Assembly: GCF_001417955.2 (NCBI RefSeq)
Contig: NZ_LKTM01000341.1
Span: forward strand, 1 to 41,586
Source: Mycobacterium gordonae
Lineage (GTDB): Bacteria; Actinomycetota; Actinomycetes; Mycobacteriales; Mycobacteriaceae
Length of the DNA: 41,586 nucleotides
Direction of reading: 5' to 3'
The notes under the pieces were generated by a model, which was not told the origin of the DNA, ran no database searches, and saw nothing but the letters and a program-made list of their open reading frames with translations. Both the position numbers and the translations under genes were made by a program. Each line of letters opens with the position of its first letter. Positions within the stretch are counted from its first letter, which is position 1. Below, one piece after another: positions 17,101 through 24,479 of this stretch.

Positions 17101-18162
17101 GTCGGAGTACTGCTCCCGGTGCGGCTCCTTGTCCGAGAACTGCACGACGGTGACGCCCGCGCGGCCCGCCCCCAGCGCCGAGACGTTCAGGTCATAGTCG
17201 GGGTCGTCCACCACGATCAGCAGGTGCCGCAACGCATCTACCGGCCGGCCGGTGAACACCGGGCGGTCGTCGAGCGCCGGCGCGAGCAGATCTGCCAATA
17301 GGTCGGCATCGTCGGTGAGATAGCGGGCCGGCCCCACACCGTCGACCTGGCCGGGGATGTCCACGTGCGGCAACCACTTCAGCCACGACCAGTCGTCGCC
17401 CTCCAGGTCGCGGGTGGCCAGCGCCACGCCGAGCACCGTCGGGTCGTGCCAGGTCACCGCCTGAGCTATCCAGGCCCGCACCGCGGCCCGCGTCCGTCCG
17501 GCGTCCCCCAGCACGGTGATGCGGGAGACCCTGGTCAGATCGATGCCGGTGGGTATGTCGCGGACCGTGCGCTGGGTGTCCAGCAGACTGCGTAATGCGC
17601 TGTGCGACACCGGTTCCAGGTCGATCTCATCGGCCGTGTCGTTGACCCGCAGCGCGGTGGCCAGGGGCGCCGAGTGGCGCCCGGCCCGCAGCACCAGGAA
17701 GTCCGGGTCGTGCGGGTCGCGCTCCCACTGGCGACGGGACCCGGGCACCGCGGACAGCGTCTCCGGCGCCGGATGCGACCACTGCGCCGCGGCGCGCTGC
17801 TCGGCCGCCTGGGCCCGGATGTTGTCCCGCACCACCGAGAGGTAGCGCAGATAGTCGGCCCGTTCGGCGTCTACCTCCTCGGTGCGCATCTTGTTGTCGT
17901 TGCCCCGGTACAGCGCGGTGGCGGCCAACAGGAGCACGAACGGGAAGAACAGCGTCTGCGGGGAGATCACCTTCATGCCGGTGGCGAACAACGCCACGAT
18001 CATGCCCACGATCAGGATCCCGATCAGGTACGGCATCGCGCGCCGGAACAGCGACGGCGGAATCGCCCGCGGCAATTCCGGCGGCGCCTCGATGGTGATG
18101 GTGCCTTTCCGGGCACTCGGCGGCGTCAGCCGCCGACGGGCCTCGAAGATCAGTCTGCTCAT
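14170..18162 (-). CDS. eccC3: ESX-3 FtsK/SpoIIIE-type ATPase EccC3
   Basis: A 1330-residue motor ATPase. Two membrane helices lie near residues 43-62 and 67-85. Three FtsK/SpoIIIE ATPase domains follow: Walker A motifs at 479-486 (GMTGSGKS), 829-837 (GGPKSGKTT) and 1107-1115 (GDSKSGKTT), with Walker B strands near 592-600 (VVADEF), 930-935 (FLVIDN) and 1198-1203 (YLIIDD). As one undivided chain it is an EccC, not a split EccCa/EccCb. It recognises YxxxD signals and drives substrate export at the inner membrane. It overlaps eccB3 and PE5 by 4 nt each. Confidence 0.97.
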   Translation of the reverse strand: MSRLIFEARRRLTPPSARKGTITIEAPPELPRAIPPSLFRRAMPYLIGILIVGMIVALFATGMKVISPQTLFFPFVLLLAATALYRGNDNKMRTEEVDAERADYLRYLSVVRDNIRAQAAEQRAAAQWSHPAPETLSAVPGSRRQWERDPHDPDFLVLRAGRHSAPLATALRVNDTADEIDLEPVSHSALRSLLDTQRTVRDIPTGIDLTRVSRITVLGDAGRTRAAVRAWIAQAVTWHDPTVLGVALATRDLEGDDWSWLKWLPHVDIPGQVDGVGPARYLTDDADLLADLLAPALDDRPVFTGRPVDALRHLLIVVDDPDYDLNVSALGAGRAGVTVVQFSDKEPHREQYSDPEKPILRVTGGAIERWQTGGWQPYIDAADEFSAHEAAHLARRLSRWDSNPTHTGLRSAATRGANFTTLLGISDASQLDVPALWAPRNRDDELRVPIGVTATGEPLMFDLKDEAEGGMGPHGLMIGMTGSGKSQTLMSILLSLLTTHSADRLIVIYADFKGEAGADSFRNFPQVVAVISNMAEKKSLADRFADTLRGEVARREMLLREAGRKVQGSAFNSVTEYEAAIANGHDLAPIPTLFVVADEFTLMLADHPEYAELFDYVARKGRSFRIHILFASQTLDVGKIKDIDKNTSYRIGLKVASPSVSRQIIGVEDAYHIESGKEHKGIGFLVPAPGAAPIKFRSTYVDGIYEPPQAAKTMVVQSIPEPKLFPAGAVEPDPGTVVSGVDEDEPIGPPRKLIATIGEQLAGYGPRAPQLWLPPLDEPIPLTGALARAGVPPRQWRWPLGEVDKPFEMRRDPLVFDATSSAGNMVIHGGPKSGKTTALQTFILSAASLHSPRDVTFYCLDYGGGQLRALEGLAHVGGVATALEPERIRRTFGELEQLLLARQRREAFRDREGNGHGNGSVTNDGFGEVFLVIDNLYGFGRDNVDQFNTRNPLLARVTELVNGGLAYGIHVVITTPSWLEVPLAMRDGLGLRLELKLHDARDSNVRVTGALHRPAEAIPHDQPGRGLTMAAQHFLFAEPELDQIPVINARYPGQTAPPVRLLPSSLAPEAVGALYRGPEQIVIGQREEDLAAVVHDFAEHPLLMVFGDSKSGKTTLLRHIIRTVRENSTADTVAFTVLDRRLHLVDEPLFPDNEYTANIDRITPAMMGLANIIESRRPPAGLSPAELSRWSYQGHTHYLIIDDVDQVPDSAAVSGPYVGQRPWTPLIGLLGQASDLGLRVIVTGRASGSAHALMTNPLLRRFNDLQATTLMLAGNPQDSGKIRGQRFSRLPAGRGVLLSDSDTPTFLQLVNPMVGAAALFGDTQQEGSQS

Positions 18163-19769
18163 CGGGGCTCCCCTTCGGCGGTTACCGGGTGTCCCGGCCG
18201 GCTGTCGGGCGGCAGGCCGTCATGCGCCAGCAGCGCATCGGCGCGCGACAGTGTCGGACCGGGTGCGAACAAGGACAGGATCGACCACGGAATGCCCAGC
18301 GGTGGCGACTCGAGACCAAGGGCCTCAACCGTTTTGCTCGGTCCATTAGGACCGGATCGCCCCTCGGACCGGCCGTCGGACTCGTTGTCGATTCCGTATC
18401 GGACCCCGGTGTCGGAGACCCAGAACAACGACCCGGTGGGCGGCGCGGCCGGCCCTCCGCCCACGGTCTGGGTGAAGTATCCGGTGCCCGGGGCGAGCGC
18501 GACTTTGGCTCCGCCGCTGACCAGTTCGACGGTGCGCAGCCCGTCGCGCACCGGCAGTGCCGATCCTGACAACAGGCTCAGCGAGCTGGTCGCGGCCCCG
18601 GCGGGCTTGCTCCACAACGCGCAGGTGACCGGATTGCTGGCCGGGTTGACCAGGGTCACCGGCTGGGCCGGGTAACGACCGGTGTCCAGCATCCGCGACA
18701 CCGGCAGCCTGGCTATGTCGTCGGCACCCAGCCGCGGCGGCTGTTGCAGCCCATAGGAATTCGTGTTCCGCAGGACTGCCGCCAGCACAGGTGAGATCGG
18801 TTGCAGACCGTCGGGCAACACGGCGTAGTAGGTGACGGTGTCCGACGCACTGCGGTCCACCGCAAAGGACACCACCACCCCGCCGATCGGCGCGGGCGCC
18901 GCAAAGCCGGCCGGCGCGCCGGCATTGGGGATGGGCGGGGCGGCCAATGGCGGCGACTCGGGGATCGCGTTGAACAGGCCCGCCGCGACGGGCCGCGGCG
19001 CGGGCACGTCGGTACCCAAGCCCAGGGCATTGGTGACGGCGTGGTCGGCCAGATCGATCCGGCTGCGCTTGCCGTCCCACAGCAGCCAGGTGCTGTTTCC
19101 GTTATCGACCAGGACCACCTGGCCGGCACTGATCGCGGCCGCGCGCGAACCGTCACTGTAGGGCTGCCCGCCGATCACCGTCACGCCCGTGCTGCGGGCG
19201 CCGCGCCCGGGCTGGCCGCTGACCGCGTCGCACACCGTCCAGGCGGCGTCGCGAGAGGTGTTCTGCACCATGCGTTCCGGGGCACCGGGAATGCCAATCA
19301 GGTTGCCTCGCGGGAAGCGGTCCAGCTCAGCACTTTTCACCGTGGTCGGGTTGACCGGCTGGCCGGCGATCAGCCGGGCTGAAGTGAGATTGAGCACCGG
19401 GTGCAGCTGGTCCCCGACGCGGACGTACAGCGCCGCGGTGGACCGGTCGGCCAGCACCGTGTTGTTACCCACCTGCCCGTTGGGCCGGATCAACGAAAAC
19501 ACAAAGCAGCCAAGCAATCCGGTGACCAGCAGCAGCACACCCATCAGCACCGCGCGCGACTGGGTACGCAGCGGCTCGACCAGCATCCTGGTGTCGTGCA
19601 ACGCAATTCCCGAGGCGATGCGGCGCATCACGAACCGCCAGCCGGTCACCTGATGGCGGGTGACGAAACCGCGGCGGTAGTGCACCTGCTCGGGGTTCTC
19701 GTTGACCGGCGTGCGGGAGGCGAACGAACGCCGCTCGTCCCGCTCGTCGTCGTACTCGGTCTTGCTCAT
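18159..19769 (-). CDS. eccB3: ESX-3 core component EccB3
   Basis: A 536-residue protein with a charged cytosolic N-terminus, one membrane helix at about residues 73-94 (AVLMGVLLLVTGLLGCFVFSLI in part) and a large periplasmic domain of repeated EccB modules. Two periplasmic cysteines (in WTVCDAV and VTCALWSK) fit the disulfide known in EccB proteins. It forms the periplasmic part of the type VII membrane complex. Its ATG overlaps the eccA3 stop and its stop overlaps the eccC3 ATG, both as ATGA, so the three core genes are translationally coupled. Confidence 0.96.
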   Translation of the reverse strand: MSKTEYDDERDERRSFASRTPVNENPEQVHYRRGFVTRHQVTGWRFVMRRIASGIALHDTRMLVEPLRTQSRAVLMGVLLLVTGLLGCFVFSLIRPNGQVGNNTVLADRSTAALYVRVGDQLHPVLNLTSARLIAGQPVNPTTVKSAELDRFPRGNLIGIPGAPERMVQNTSRDAAWTVCDAVSGQPGRGARSTGVTVIGGQPYSDGSRAAAISAGQVVLVDNGNSTWLLWDGKRSRIDLADHAVTNALGLGTDVPAPRPVAAGLFNAIPESPPLAAPPIPNAGAPAGFAAPAPIGGVVVSFAVDRSASDTVTYYAVLPDGLQPISPVLAAVLRNTNSYGLQQPPRLGADDIARLPVSRMLDTGRYPAQPVTLVNPASNPVTCALWSKPAGAATSSLSLLSGSALPVRDGLRTVELVSGGAKVALAPGTGYFTQTVGGGPAAPPTGSLFWVSDTGVRYGIDNESDGRSEGRSGPNGPSKTVEALGLESPPLGIPWSILSLFAPGPTLSRADALLAHDGLPPDSRPGHPVTAEGEPR

Positions 19770-21661
19770 GCCGGCACCGACAGTCCCAGACCGCGCAGCA
19801 GCGGGGCGACGGTGTTGCCGACATCTTGTGCGGTGATCGTCATCAGTTCCTCATCGGTGAATTCACCCGTCCCGGCCTGCTCCGAATGGTCGAGCCGGAA
19901 TTCGCGCTCTTCCTCCGAGCGCTCCACCACGTTCCGGACGAACCGGCCGTTGCCGGCGATGTCGAGGTTGCGCCGCGCGATGCCGTTGCTGTCGGGCGAC
20001 GACGTCTCGGCCAGGTGGGTGAACAGCCGCTGCATGTCATCGAGTGCGGCCTGCTCGAAAACGCTGTCCCGTTGCTGTGCCATCAGATTCGCGATCTCGG
20101 TGAGTTCGGACGGCTGGTAGGACGGGAAGTCGATGCTGCGGGTGAACCGGGACCGCAGCCCCTCATTGGTGTCGAGGAACTTGTCCAGGTCCGCCCGGTA
20201 CCCGGCGATGATGACCACCAACCGGTCGCGGTCGTTCTCCATGCGCGCCAACAGGGTGTCGATGGCCACCAGCCCGAAGTCGTTCTTGGCTCCGGTGGCC
20301 ACCAGCGCGTACGCCTCGTCCAGGAACAGCACGCCGTCCAGGGCGCTGTCTATGATGGCGTTCGTCTTGGCCTCGGTCTCGCCGATGTGCTGGCCGATCA
20401 GGTCCGCACGATGCACCTCGCGGATGTTCTCCCGCTTCAGCAGTCCCAACCCGCAGTAGATCTTCGCGACGACGCGGGCGATCGTGGTCTTGCCCGTCCC
20501 GGGCGGGCCGGCGAACACCAGGTGGTGGGTCCGCTGGGCGACGGTGAGGCCGCGCTGCTGGCGCAGCACCGCCATCGCGACGGAACTCTTCAGCCGCGAC
20601 ACCTGGTTCTTGACCTCGTCCAGACCGATGAAGTCGTTGAGCTGGACCTCGGCCTCGGCCAGCAGCGTGGCCTTGCGCTCGCGCGCGCCCGGGTCGACGA
20701 AATCCGCGTCGCTGGGTTCGGTTTCGGCGTCCCACGGGTCGATGCGGGCCTCGATGCGCGCCGCGGTGGTGGTGACTATCCCGAAACTCGGATCGGACAG
20801 CGCCTGCTCGATCTCCTCGTTCTCGGGGTTGGCCGCGTACAGCTCGTGCAGCACCTCGCTGGCCGCTTCCTCATCGACGTGCGCCCGCAGCGCCAGCGCC
20901 TTGGCCAGCGCACCGTCGACCGCGGCGACGGCGATCGGGCCCTCGGGCTCTTCGAGATACGACAACGCCGGAGCGAACATGCCCAGCCGGGCCAGCGCGG
21001 TGCCCAGGGTGATCTTCACCGCGTGCGCGAAGGCCTCGTCGAGATCGGGGTCATTGACGATCGGGGTGAGCAGCTTGACCACGTCCGACCAGCGCTCCGC
21101 GCGATAGTTGATCACGACGGAGATCCAGCGGGCCTCGCGCAACTTGGGGCGACGTTCGCTGATGCGGTTGACGATCTCGTCGGCCACCGCGAACTGACGT
21201 TCGCCGGCCAGTGCGGCCGCGTAGGCGAGGTGGAAGTCGTCCGGCGTGGTGGCCCGGAACTGCAGATAGAGCCCCGTGTCGTAGCGGAACCCGAGTGCCC
21301 CGGGCACCAGTTCGACCTGGCGCTGCAACACCCCGGCCGTGGCGGCCGTCCGCGACACCTGCTCGAGCACACGTTTGGACGTGTCGCCGGCGGCGGCCAG
21401 GCCCGTCCACGCGTCGCACTGCTCGTGGGCGATACGGGTGAGCGCGCTGAAGCCCGAGCGCGCCGCGCTCAGGTCCGCCGGTCGCTGCCGCTCGTAGACC
21501 GCGATACCGAGCGCGCGACAGCAGGTGGCAAACCTGCTGACGACATCCCCGTCTACCCTGCCATCTGTCCGGGATGCTCGGGGCGCTGCCGCCAGCATGC
21601 CCGCTATACCGCCGTCACCGCGTTCCACGCCTGCGCCGTCTCCTGAAGTCAAGGTCGCCAT
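19766..21661 (-). CDS. eccA3: ESX-3 cytosolic AAA+ ATPase EccA3
   Basis: A 631-residue CbxX/CfqX-type AAA+ ATPase. The first 300 or so residues form helical TPR-like repeats. The AAA+ domain carries Walker A GPPGTGKT at 385-392 and Walker B VLFLDEAY at 444-451, with an arginine finger region in RSRFTRSIDF. EccA is thought to strip EspG from PE-PPE substrates. The ATG at 21661 was chosen over a TTG two codons upstream, and gives the 631-residue length I recall for the H37Rv protein. It is the first gene of the operon, downstream of candidate Zur and IdeR boxes in a 181-nt leader. Confidence 0.96.
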   Translation of the reverse strand: MATLTSGDGAGVERGDGGIAGMLAAAPRASRTDGRVDGDVVSRFATCCRALGIAVYERQRPADLSAARSGFSALTRIAHEQCDAWTGLAAAGDTSKRVLEQVSRTAATAGVLQRQVELVPGALGFRYDTGLYLQFRATTPDDFHLAYAAALAGERQFAVADEIVNRISERRPKLREARWISVVINYRAERWSDVVKLLTPIVNDPDLDEAFAHAVKITLGTALARLGMFAPALSYLEEPEGPIAVAAVDGALAKALALRAHVDEEAASEVLHELYAANPENEEIEQALSDPSFGIVTTTAARIEARIDPWDAETEPSDADFVDPGARERKATLLAEAEVQLNDFIGLDEVKNQVSRLKSSVAMAVLRQQRGLTVAQRTHHLVFAGPPGTGKTTIARVVAKIYCGLGLLKRENIREVHRADLIGQHIGETEAKTNAIIDSALDGVLFLDEAYALVATGAKNDFGLVAIDTLLARMENDRDRLVVIIAGYRADLDKFLDTNEGLRSRFTRSIDFPSYQPSELTEIANLMAQQRDSVFEQAALDDMQRLFTHLAETSSPDSNGIARRNLDIAGNGRFVRNVVERSEEEREFRLDHSEQAGTGEFTDEELMTITAQDVGNTVAPLLRGLGLSVPA

Positions 21662-21675
21662 TGGCAAATTCCGCC

Positions 21676-21689
21676 TGAGGTTAGCCTCA
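21676..21689 (-). promoter_or_regulatory. Second IdeR-like half-palindrome upstream of eccA3
   Basis: TGAGGCTAACCTCA on the minus strand is palindromic at 12 of 14 positions and shares the GGCTAACCT core of the IdeR consensus. It lies 15-28 nt before the eccA3 start and 5 nt from the main IdeR-like box, so two dimers could bind side by side. Confidence 0.45.
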
Positions 21690-21694
21690 CGAAG

Positions 21695-21713
21695 TTAGCA
21701 TTCCCTAAGCTAA
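21695..21713 (-). promoter_or_regulatory. Candidate IdeR (iron) box upstream of eccA3
   Basis: The minus-strand sequence TTAGCTTAGGGAATGCTAA matches the 19-nt IdeR consensus TTAGGTTAGGCTAACCTAA, as I remember it, at 14 positions. It lies 34-52 nt upstream of the eccA3 ATG, a usual repressor position. ESX-3 is known to be repressed by IdeR with iron in mycobacteria, so the operon should be induced in low iron. Confidence 0.65.
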
Positions 21714-21827
21714 CTGTCGAGGCGGCCCATTCCGCGCGACTTATCACTCGAACTCCTGCCTTAAAGCCTTTGACCTGCGCATTTTCCACTGCCGAGAACA
21801 GCGGGGGGCCAGGGTACTGAAGCTTAC

Positions 21828-21842
21828 TGAATATGGTTTTCA
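21828..21842 (-). promoter_or_regulatory. Candidate Zur (zinc) box upstream of eccA3
   Basis: TGAAAACCATATTCA on the minus strand is a 7-1-7 inverted repeat that matches itself at 5 of 7 arm positions and resembles mycobacterial Zur boxes. It starts one base after the upstream PPE stop codon, 167-181 nt before eccA3. The left arm TGAAAAC is identical to that of the box before the PPE3-like gene. Confidence 0.6.
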
Positions 21843-23291
21843 TTAACAACACCGGGGGTCGGGTCGCTCTCCGTCAGGCGCCCAGGTGTGGGGCAGCATC
21901 GGCGCCACCGTTGCGCCTCCCAGCCCGCCGTCGGTCAGCTTCGCCAGACCTCCCGCGTCGGTGACAGAGCCCCGGGGCAGCGTCCCGGCGAAGCCGATGG
22001 TGCCCGCTCCAGCGGCCGCCGGCTCGGATTCCGAATCCACGAATTCGTGACGGTAACCCCGGTCCGGCAGGGTCGCCGGCCGCCGCCGGCGGGCCCGCTC
22101 CTGACCGCGCTGCGACACCGCGGCCGCTGCCGGCGCCGCGGCCGGATCCGGCGCAACCGCCGTGCGCCGGGCTATGGAACCCATCGTCGATCCGAATCCG
22201 GCGCCCGGCCCGCCGACCAGATAGGGAAATGGGGCAGGTCCTGCGCCGGGTGGTGCCGGTACGGCCGCTGCCGGTGCCGGAGTCGCGGCCGTGGGCGCTG
22301 GTGACGAGGGGGACGGCGTCGGGCTCGGAGCGGGGGCCGTGGCGGAAAGGACCGGTGAGCTCGCGACGGTGGGCAGGTTGGCGGCCGGCACAGCGGGGGC
22401 CGCGGGCACCGCAGGCGTCACCGGGGCGGGCGCGATGGCGGCCAGGCCGGCCAGCCCCGCCGTCCCGGCGAACCCGGTGCCGCCCAGCGGCGCTGCGAGC
22501 GCGAGGGGCACCAGAGTTTGCAACTGCGGAAAGGTGCTGATCACCTCACCGACGTGGTCGATCTCGTCGGCCAGCAGCAGGGGCAGGTCGTTCTCCAGCT
22601 CTGAGATCGCCGCGGACGGATTCTCGGGAAATTCCTCCAGATCCCTGGCCACCGTCTGGGTGACCTCGGTAACCCGGTTGACCCACCAGCTCGCCTGAGT
22701 CGGGTCGCCACCGTCGTTGTCGATGATCCCGTCGCCGTTGTCGCCTTCGTCGCCGTCCTCCTGGGCGACGATCGGGGGCGCCGCCTCCTCCGGTGACACC
22801 GACGCCACCGCCGAGTCGGTGACCGCCTGGTACGCGGTCATCGTGTCGGCGGCTTGAATCCACATCCGGACATAGTCGGCCTCGTTGAGCGCGATGGGAA
22901 TGGTATTGATCCCGAAGAAGTTTGTCGTGACCAGCGCGGAGTGCACCACGTGGTTGGCAGCAAGTTCGGCCAGAGTCGGCATCGATGCGAGCGCCGCGGC
23001 GTAGGCGGCCGCAGCGGATTCCTGTTGTGCCGCGGCGTCGGCGCTGTGCGCGCCGGCCCGCAGCAGCCACTGCAGATACGGCAGGTGAGCAGCCACGTAG
23101 CGCGTGGCAGTCGGCCCCTCCCACGCGCCGGCCTGCACCGCACCCAGGACATTGATCAGTTCGTCAGCGGCGGAGGCGTAGTCGGCACTCAGTGAGTGCC
23201 AGGCCTGGGCCGCCGCCAGCCAGCCCCCGGGTCCAGGCCCGCTGCTGAGCTGGGCCGAATGGACCTCGGGCGGCATGGCCCCCCACGGCAC
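21843..23291 (-). CDS. PPE-PPW family protein with acidic linker, upstream of eccA3 (possible relocated PPE4)
   Basis: A PPE protein of about 482 residues. The PPE domain has the Pro-Pro-Glu motif near the start, a WEG turn in GAWEGPTATRY and the conserved NFFGINTIPIALNEADY segment. The C-terminus has GFAGT and PMLPHTW, the GFxGT and PxxPxxW marks of the PPW subfamily, after an Arg-rich ERARRRRPA stretch. Directly after the PPE domain an acidic linker (22704-22760) reads DGDEGDNGDGIIDND, similar to calcium-binding DxDxDG loops. Starts at 23300 or 23291 (both GTG) are possible and no good ribosome binding site is seen. It should pair with PE5, use EspG3 and leave through ESX-3. It sits between the methyltransferase gene and eccA3. 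Confidence 0.88.
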   Translation of the reverse strand: MPWGAMPPEVHSAQLSSGPGPGGWLAAAQAWHSLSADYASAADELINVLGAVQAGAWEGPTATRYVAAHLPYLQWLLRAGAHSADAAAQQESAAAAYAAALASMPTLAELAANHVVHSALVTTNFFGINTIPIALNEADYVRMWIQAADTMTAYQAVTDSAVASVSPEEAAPPIVAQEDGDEGDNGDGIIDNDGGDPTQASWWVNRVTEVTQTVARDLEEFPENPSAAISELENDLPLLLADEIDHVGEVISTFPQLQTLVPLALAAPLGGTGFAGTAGLAGLAAIAPAPVTPAVPAAPAVPAANLPTVASSPVLSATAPAPSPTPSPSSPAPTAATPAPAAAVPAPPGAGPAPFPYLVGGPGAGFGSTMGSIARRTAVAPDPAAAPAAAAVSQRGQERARRRRPATLPDRGYRHEFVDSESEPAAAGAGTIGFAGTLPRGSVTDAGGLAKLTDGGLGGATVAPMLPHTWAPDGERPDPRCC

Positions 23292-23330
23292 TACCGGCAC
23301 AGAGAATAGGTCGGACAGACATCGGGAAAA

Positions 23331-23349
23331 GTTCCCTATATATAGGAAG
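23331..23349. promoter_or_regulatory. AT-rich palindrome between methyltransferase and PPE genes
   Basis: CCTATATATAGG at 23335-23346 is a perfect 12-nt palindrome, and the flanks TTC and GAA extend the symmetry with a single mismatch. In such GC-rich DNA, an AT-rich palindrome in an 83-nt intergenic gap may be an operator or a promoter -10 region for the PPE gene. No matching regulator is known to me. Confidence 0.4.
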
Positions 23350-23383
23350 CTCTTTTGCGACTCATAGAATCGCGGCGGCGGAG

Positions 23384-24280
23384 CTACGGCTTGGCGGCGC
23401 TCACCAGCGTGTTACGGGCGAACATCGGCGCCGCCTCGGAGTCGGCATCGGGTATCGGCCGACCGACCTCCCGCAGGTAGTCGTTGAGCGGCGTGCCGAT
23501 AGCGGTCCAGCCGTGGTCGCCGAACCATTCGGCGGCCGGGGCGCAGCGTTCGTTGTAGACCAATTGGAAGAACGGGCGCTCCTCGGCGGCAGCGCGTTCT
23601 TCTTCGACCTTGGCCTGGAACTCGTCGGCGGGCATCGGGGCACCGTCCTCGACGGCGACGTGGCTGCCAAGGCTGGCCAGCGCGTCGATGCCGGTGAACA
23701 GCTGCTCCTGCGCGGCGGCCGGCAGGTAGATCAGCAGCCCCTCGGCGATCCAGGCGGAGAACTGGGTGGGATCGAAGCCATTGTCCTGCAGAGCTGCCGA
23801 CCAGTCGTCGCGGAGGTCTACGGCGATCTCGCGGCGCTGGGCACGCGGTTGCACGCCGTGCTCGGCCAGCACCTCCCTCTTGAAGTCGAGAACTTGCGGC
23901 TGATCGAGCTCGTAAACGGTGGTTCCGTCCGGCCACGGCAGCCGGTAGGCCCGCGAATCCAGCCCGGCGGCCAGGATCACCACCTGCCGCGCCCCCGCAG
24001 CCGCGGCGCGCTGGAAATACGCGTCGAAGTACTTGGTGCGGGCGGCCTGGAAGTTGACGAAGTGCCGTCCGAAGTCGTCGCTGAGCAGCTCGTGGTCTGG
24101 GGCGTTGCCGTCCAGCACATCGACCCAGGATCCGCCGACGGCCCGGCAGAACAGTTCCGCATAGGGGTCGACGACCAGCGGCTCGGGCTTCTTGGCCTCC
24201 AAGGCCCGCGCGGTGGCGACGAACAGCGCCGTCGATCCGACACTCGTTGTGATGTCCCAGCTGTCGCGTTCGCTTCGCAC
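23384..24280 (-). CDS. SAM-dependent methyltransferase, Omt/LCMT-like mycobacterial family (Rv0281-like)
   Basis: A 298-residue member of the mycobacterial family related to leucine carboxyl methyltransferases. It begins SERDSWDITTSVGSTALFVA and shows DPYAELF, the SAM loop in VVILAAGLDSRAYRLPW, and the YELDQPQVLDFK motif typical of the family. The methyl acceptor is unknown. The GTG at 24280 was chosen because the family starts with an RS/RT-x-x-D-x-WDI pattern here; the open frame upstream runs into repeated DNA. It lies between the two PPE-PPW genes. In H37Rv its counterpart lies between PPE3 and eccA3, so the gene is a standing ESX-3 neighbour, possibly modifying a substrate. Confidence 0.88.
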   Translation of the reverse strand: MRSERDSWDITTSVGSTALFVATARALEAKKPEPLVVDPYAELFCRAVGGSWVDVLDGNAPDHELLSDDFGRHFVNFQAARTKYFDAYFQRAAAAGARQVVILAAGLDSRAYRLPWPDGTTVYELDQPQVLDFKREVLAEHGVQPRAQRREIAVDLRDDWSAALQDNGFDPTQFSAWIAEGLLIYLPAAAQEQLFTGIDALASLGSHVAVEDGAPMPADEFQAKVEEERAAAEERPFFQLVYNERCAPAAEWFGDHGWTAIGTPLNDYLREVGRPIPDADSEAAPMFARNTLVSAAKP

Positions 24281-24303
24281 CCAACCGACCCTACGCGGCC
24301 CCC

Positions 24304-24479
24304 GGCGATCGCAAGCGCGGCGCAGCCGGGCGCCGCGGGTCGCCGCTATCAGGCCCGGCGATCGCAAGCGCGGCGCAGCCGGGCGCCGCGGGTCGCCGCC
24401 AACGGGACTCGCCGATCGCAAGCGCGGCGCAGCCGGGCGCTGGGGGCACCTCCCGCTTGCGGGGGACGGGTCGCCGCCG
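24304..24479. repeat. Three imperfect tandem copies of a GC-rich unit with a hairpin
   Basis: A unit starting GATCGCAAGCGCGGCGCAG and ending GGGTCGCCGC occurs three times, with GATC at 24307, 24360 and 24414 (periods of 53 and 54 nt). The third copy has an extra segment, CTGGGGGCACCTCCCGC followed by TTGCGGGGG, that can fold into a CCCGC/GCGGG hairpin. The array fills the gap between the methyltransferase and the PPE3-like stop. Similar units occur, as I recall, between genes in other slow-growing mycobacteria. Confidence 0.8.

Noticed and set aside
14734..17301. 855-residue open frame on the plus strand opposite eccC3
   Set aside because: It is the GC-rich antisense shadow of eccC3; composition is Arg/Gln/His-rich with no recognisable domain, while the minus strand encodes a well-conserved protein.
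21649..21852. 67-codon frame in the eccA3 leader on the minus strand
   Set aside because: It covers the Zur and IdeR boxes, begins inside the PPE gene end and resembles no known protein.
24304..24479. Possible CRISPR array
   Set aside because: Only three units, spacers of about 11-14 nt that are not distinct CRISPR spacers, and no cas genes; it is a tandem intergenic repeat.
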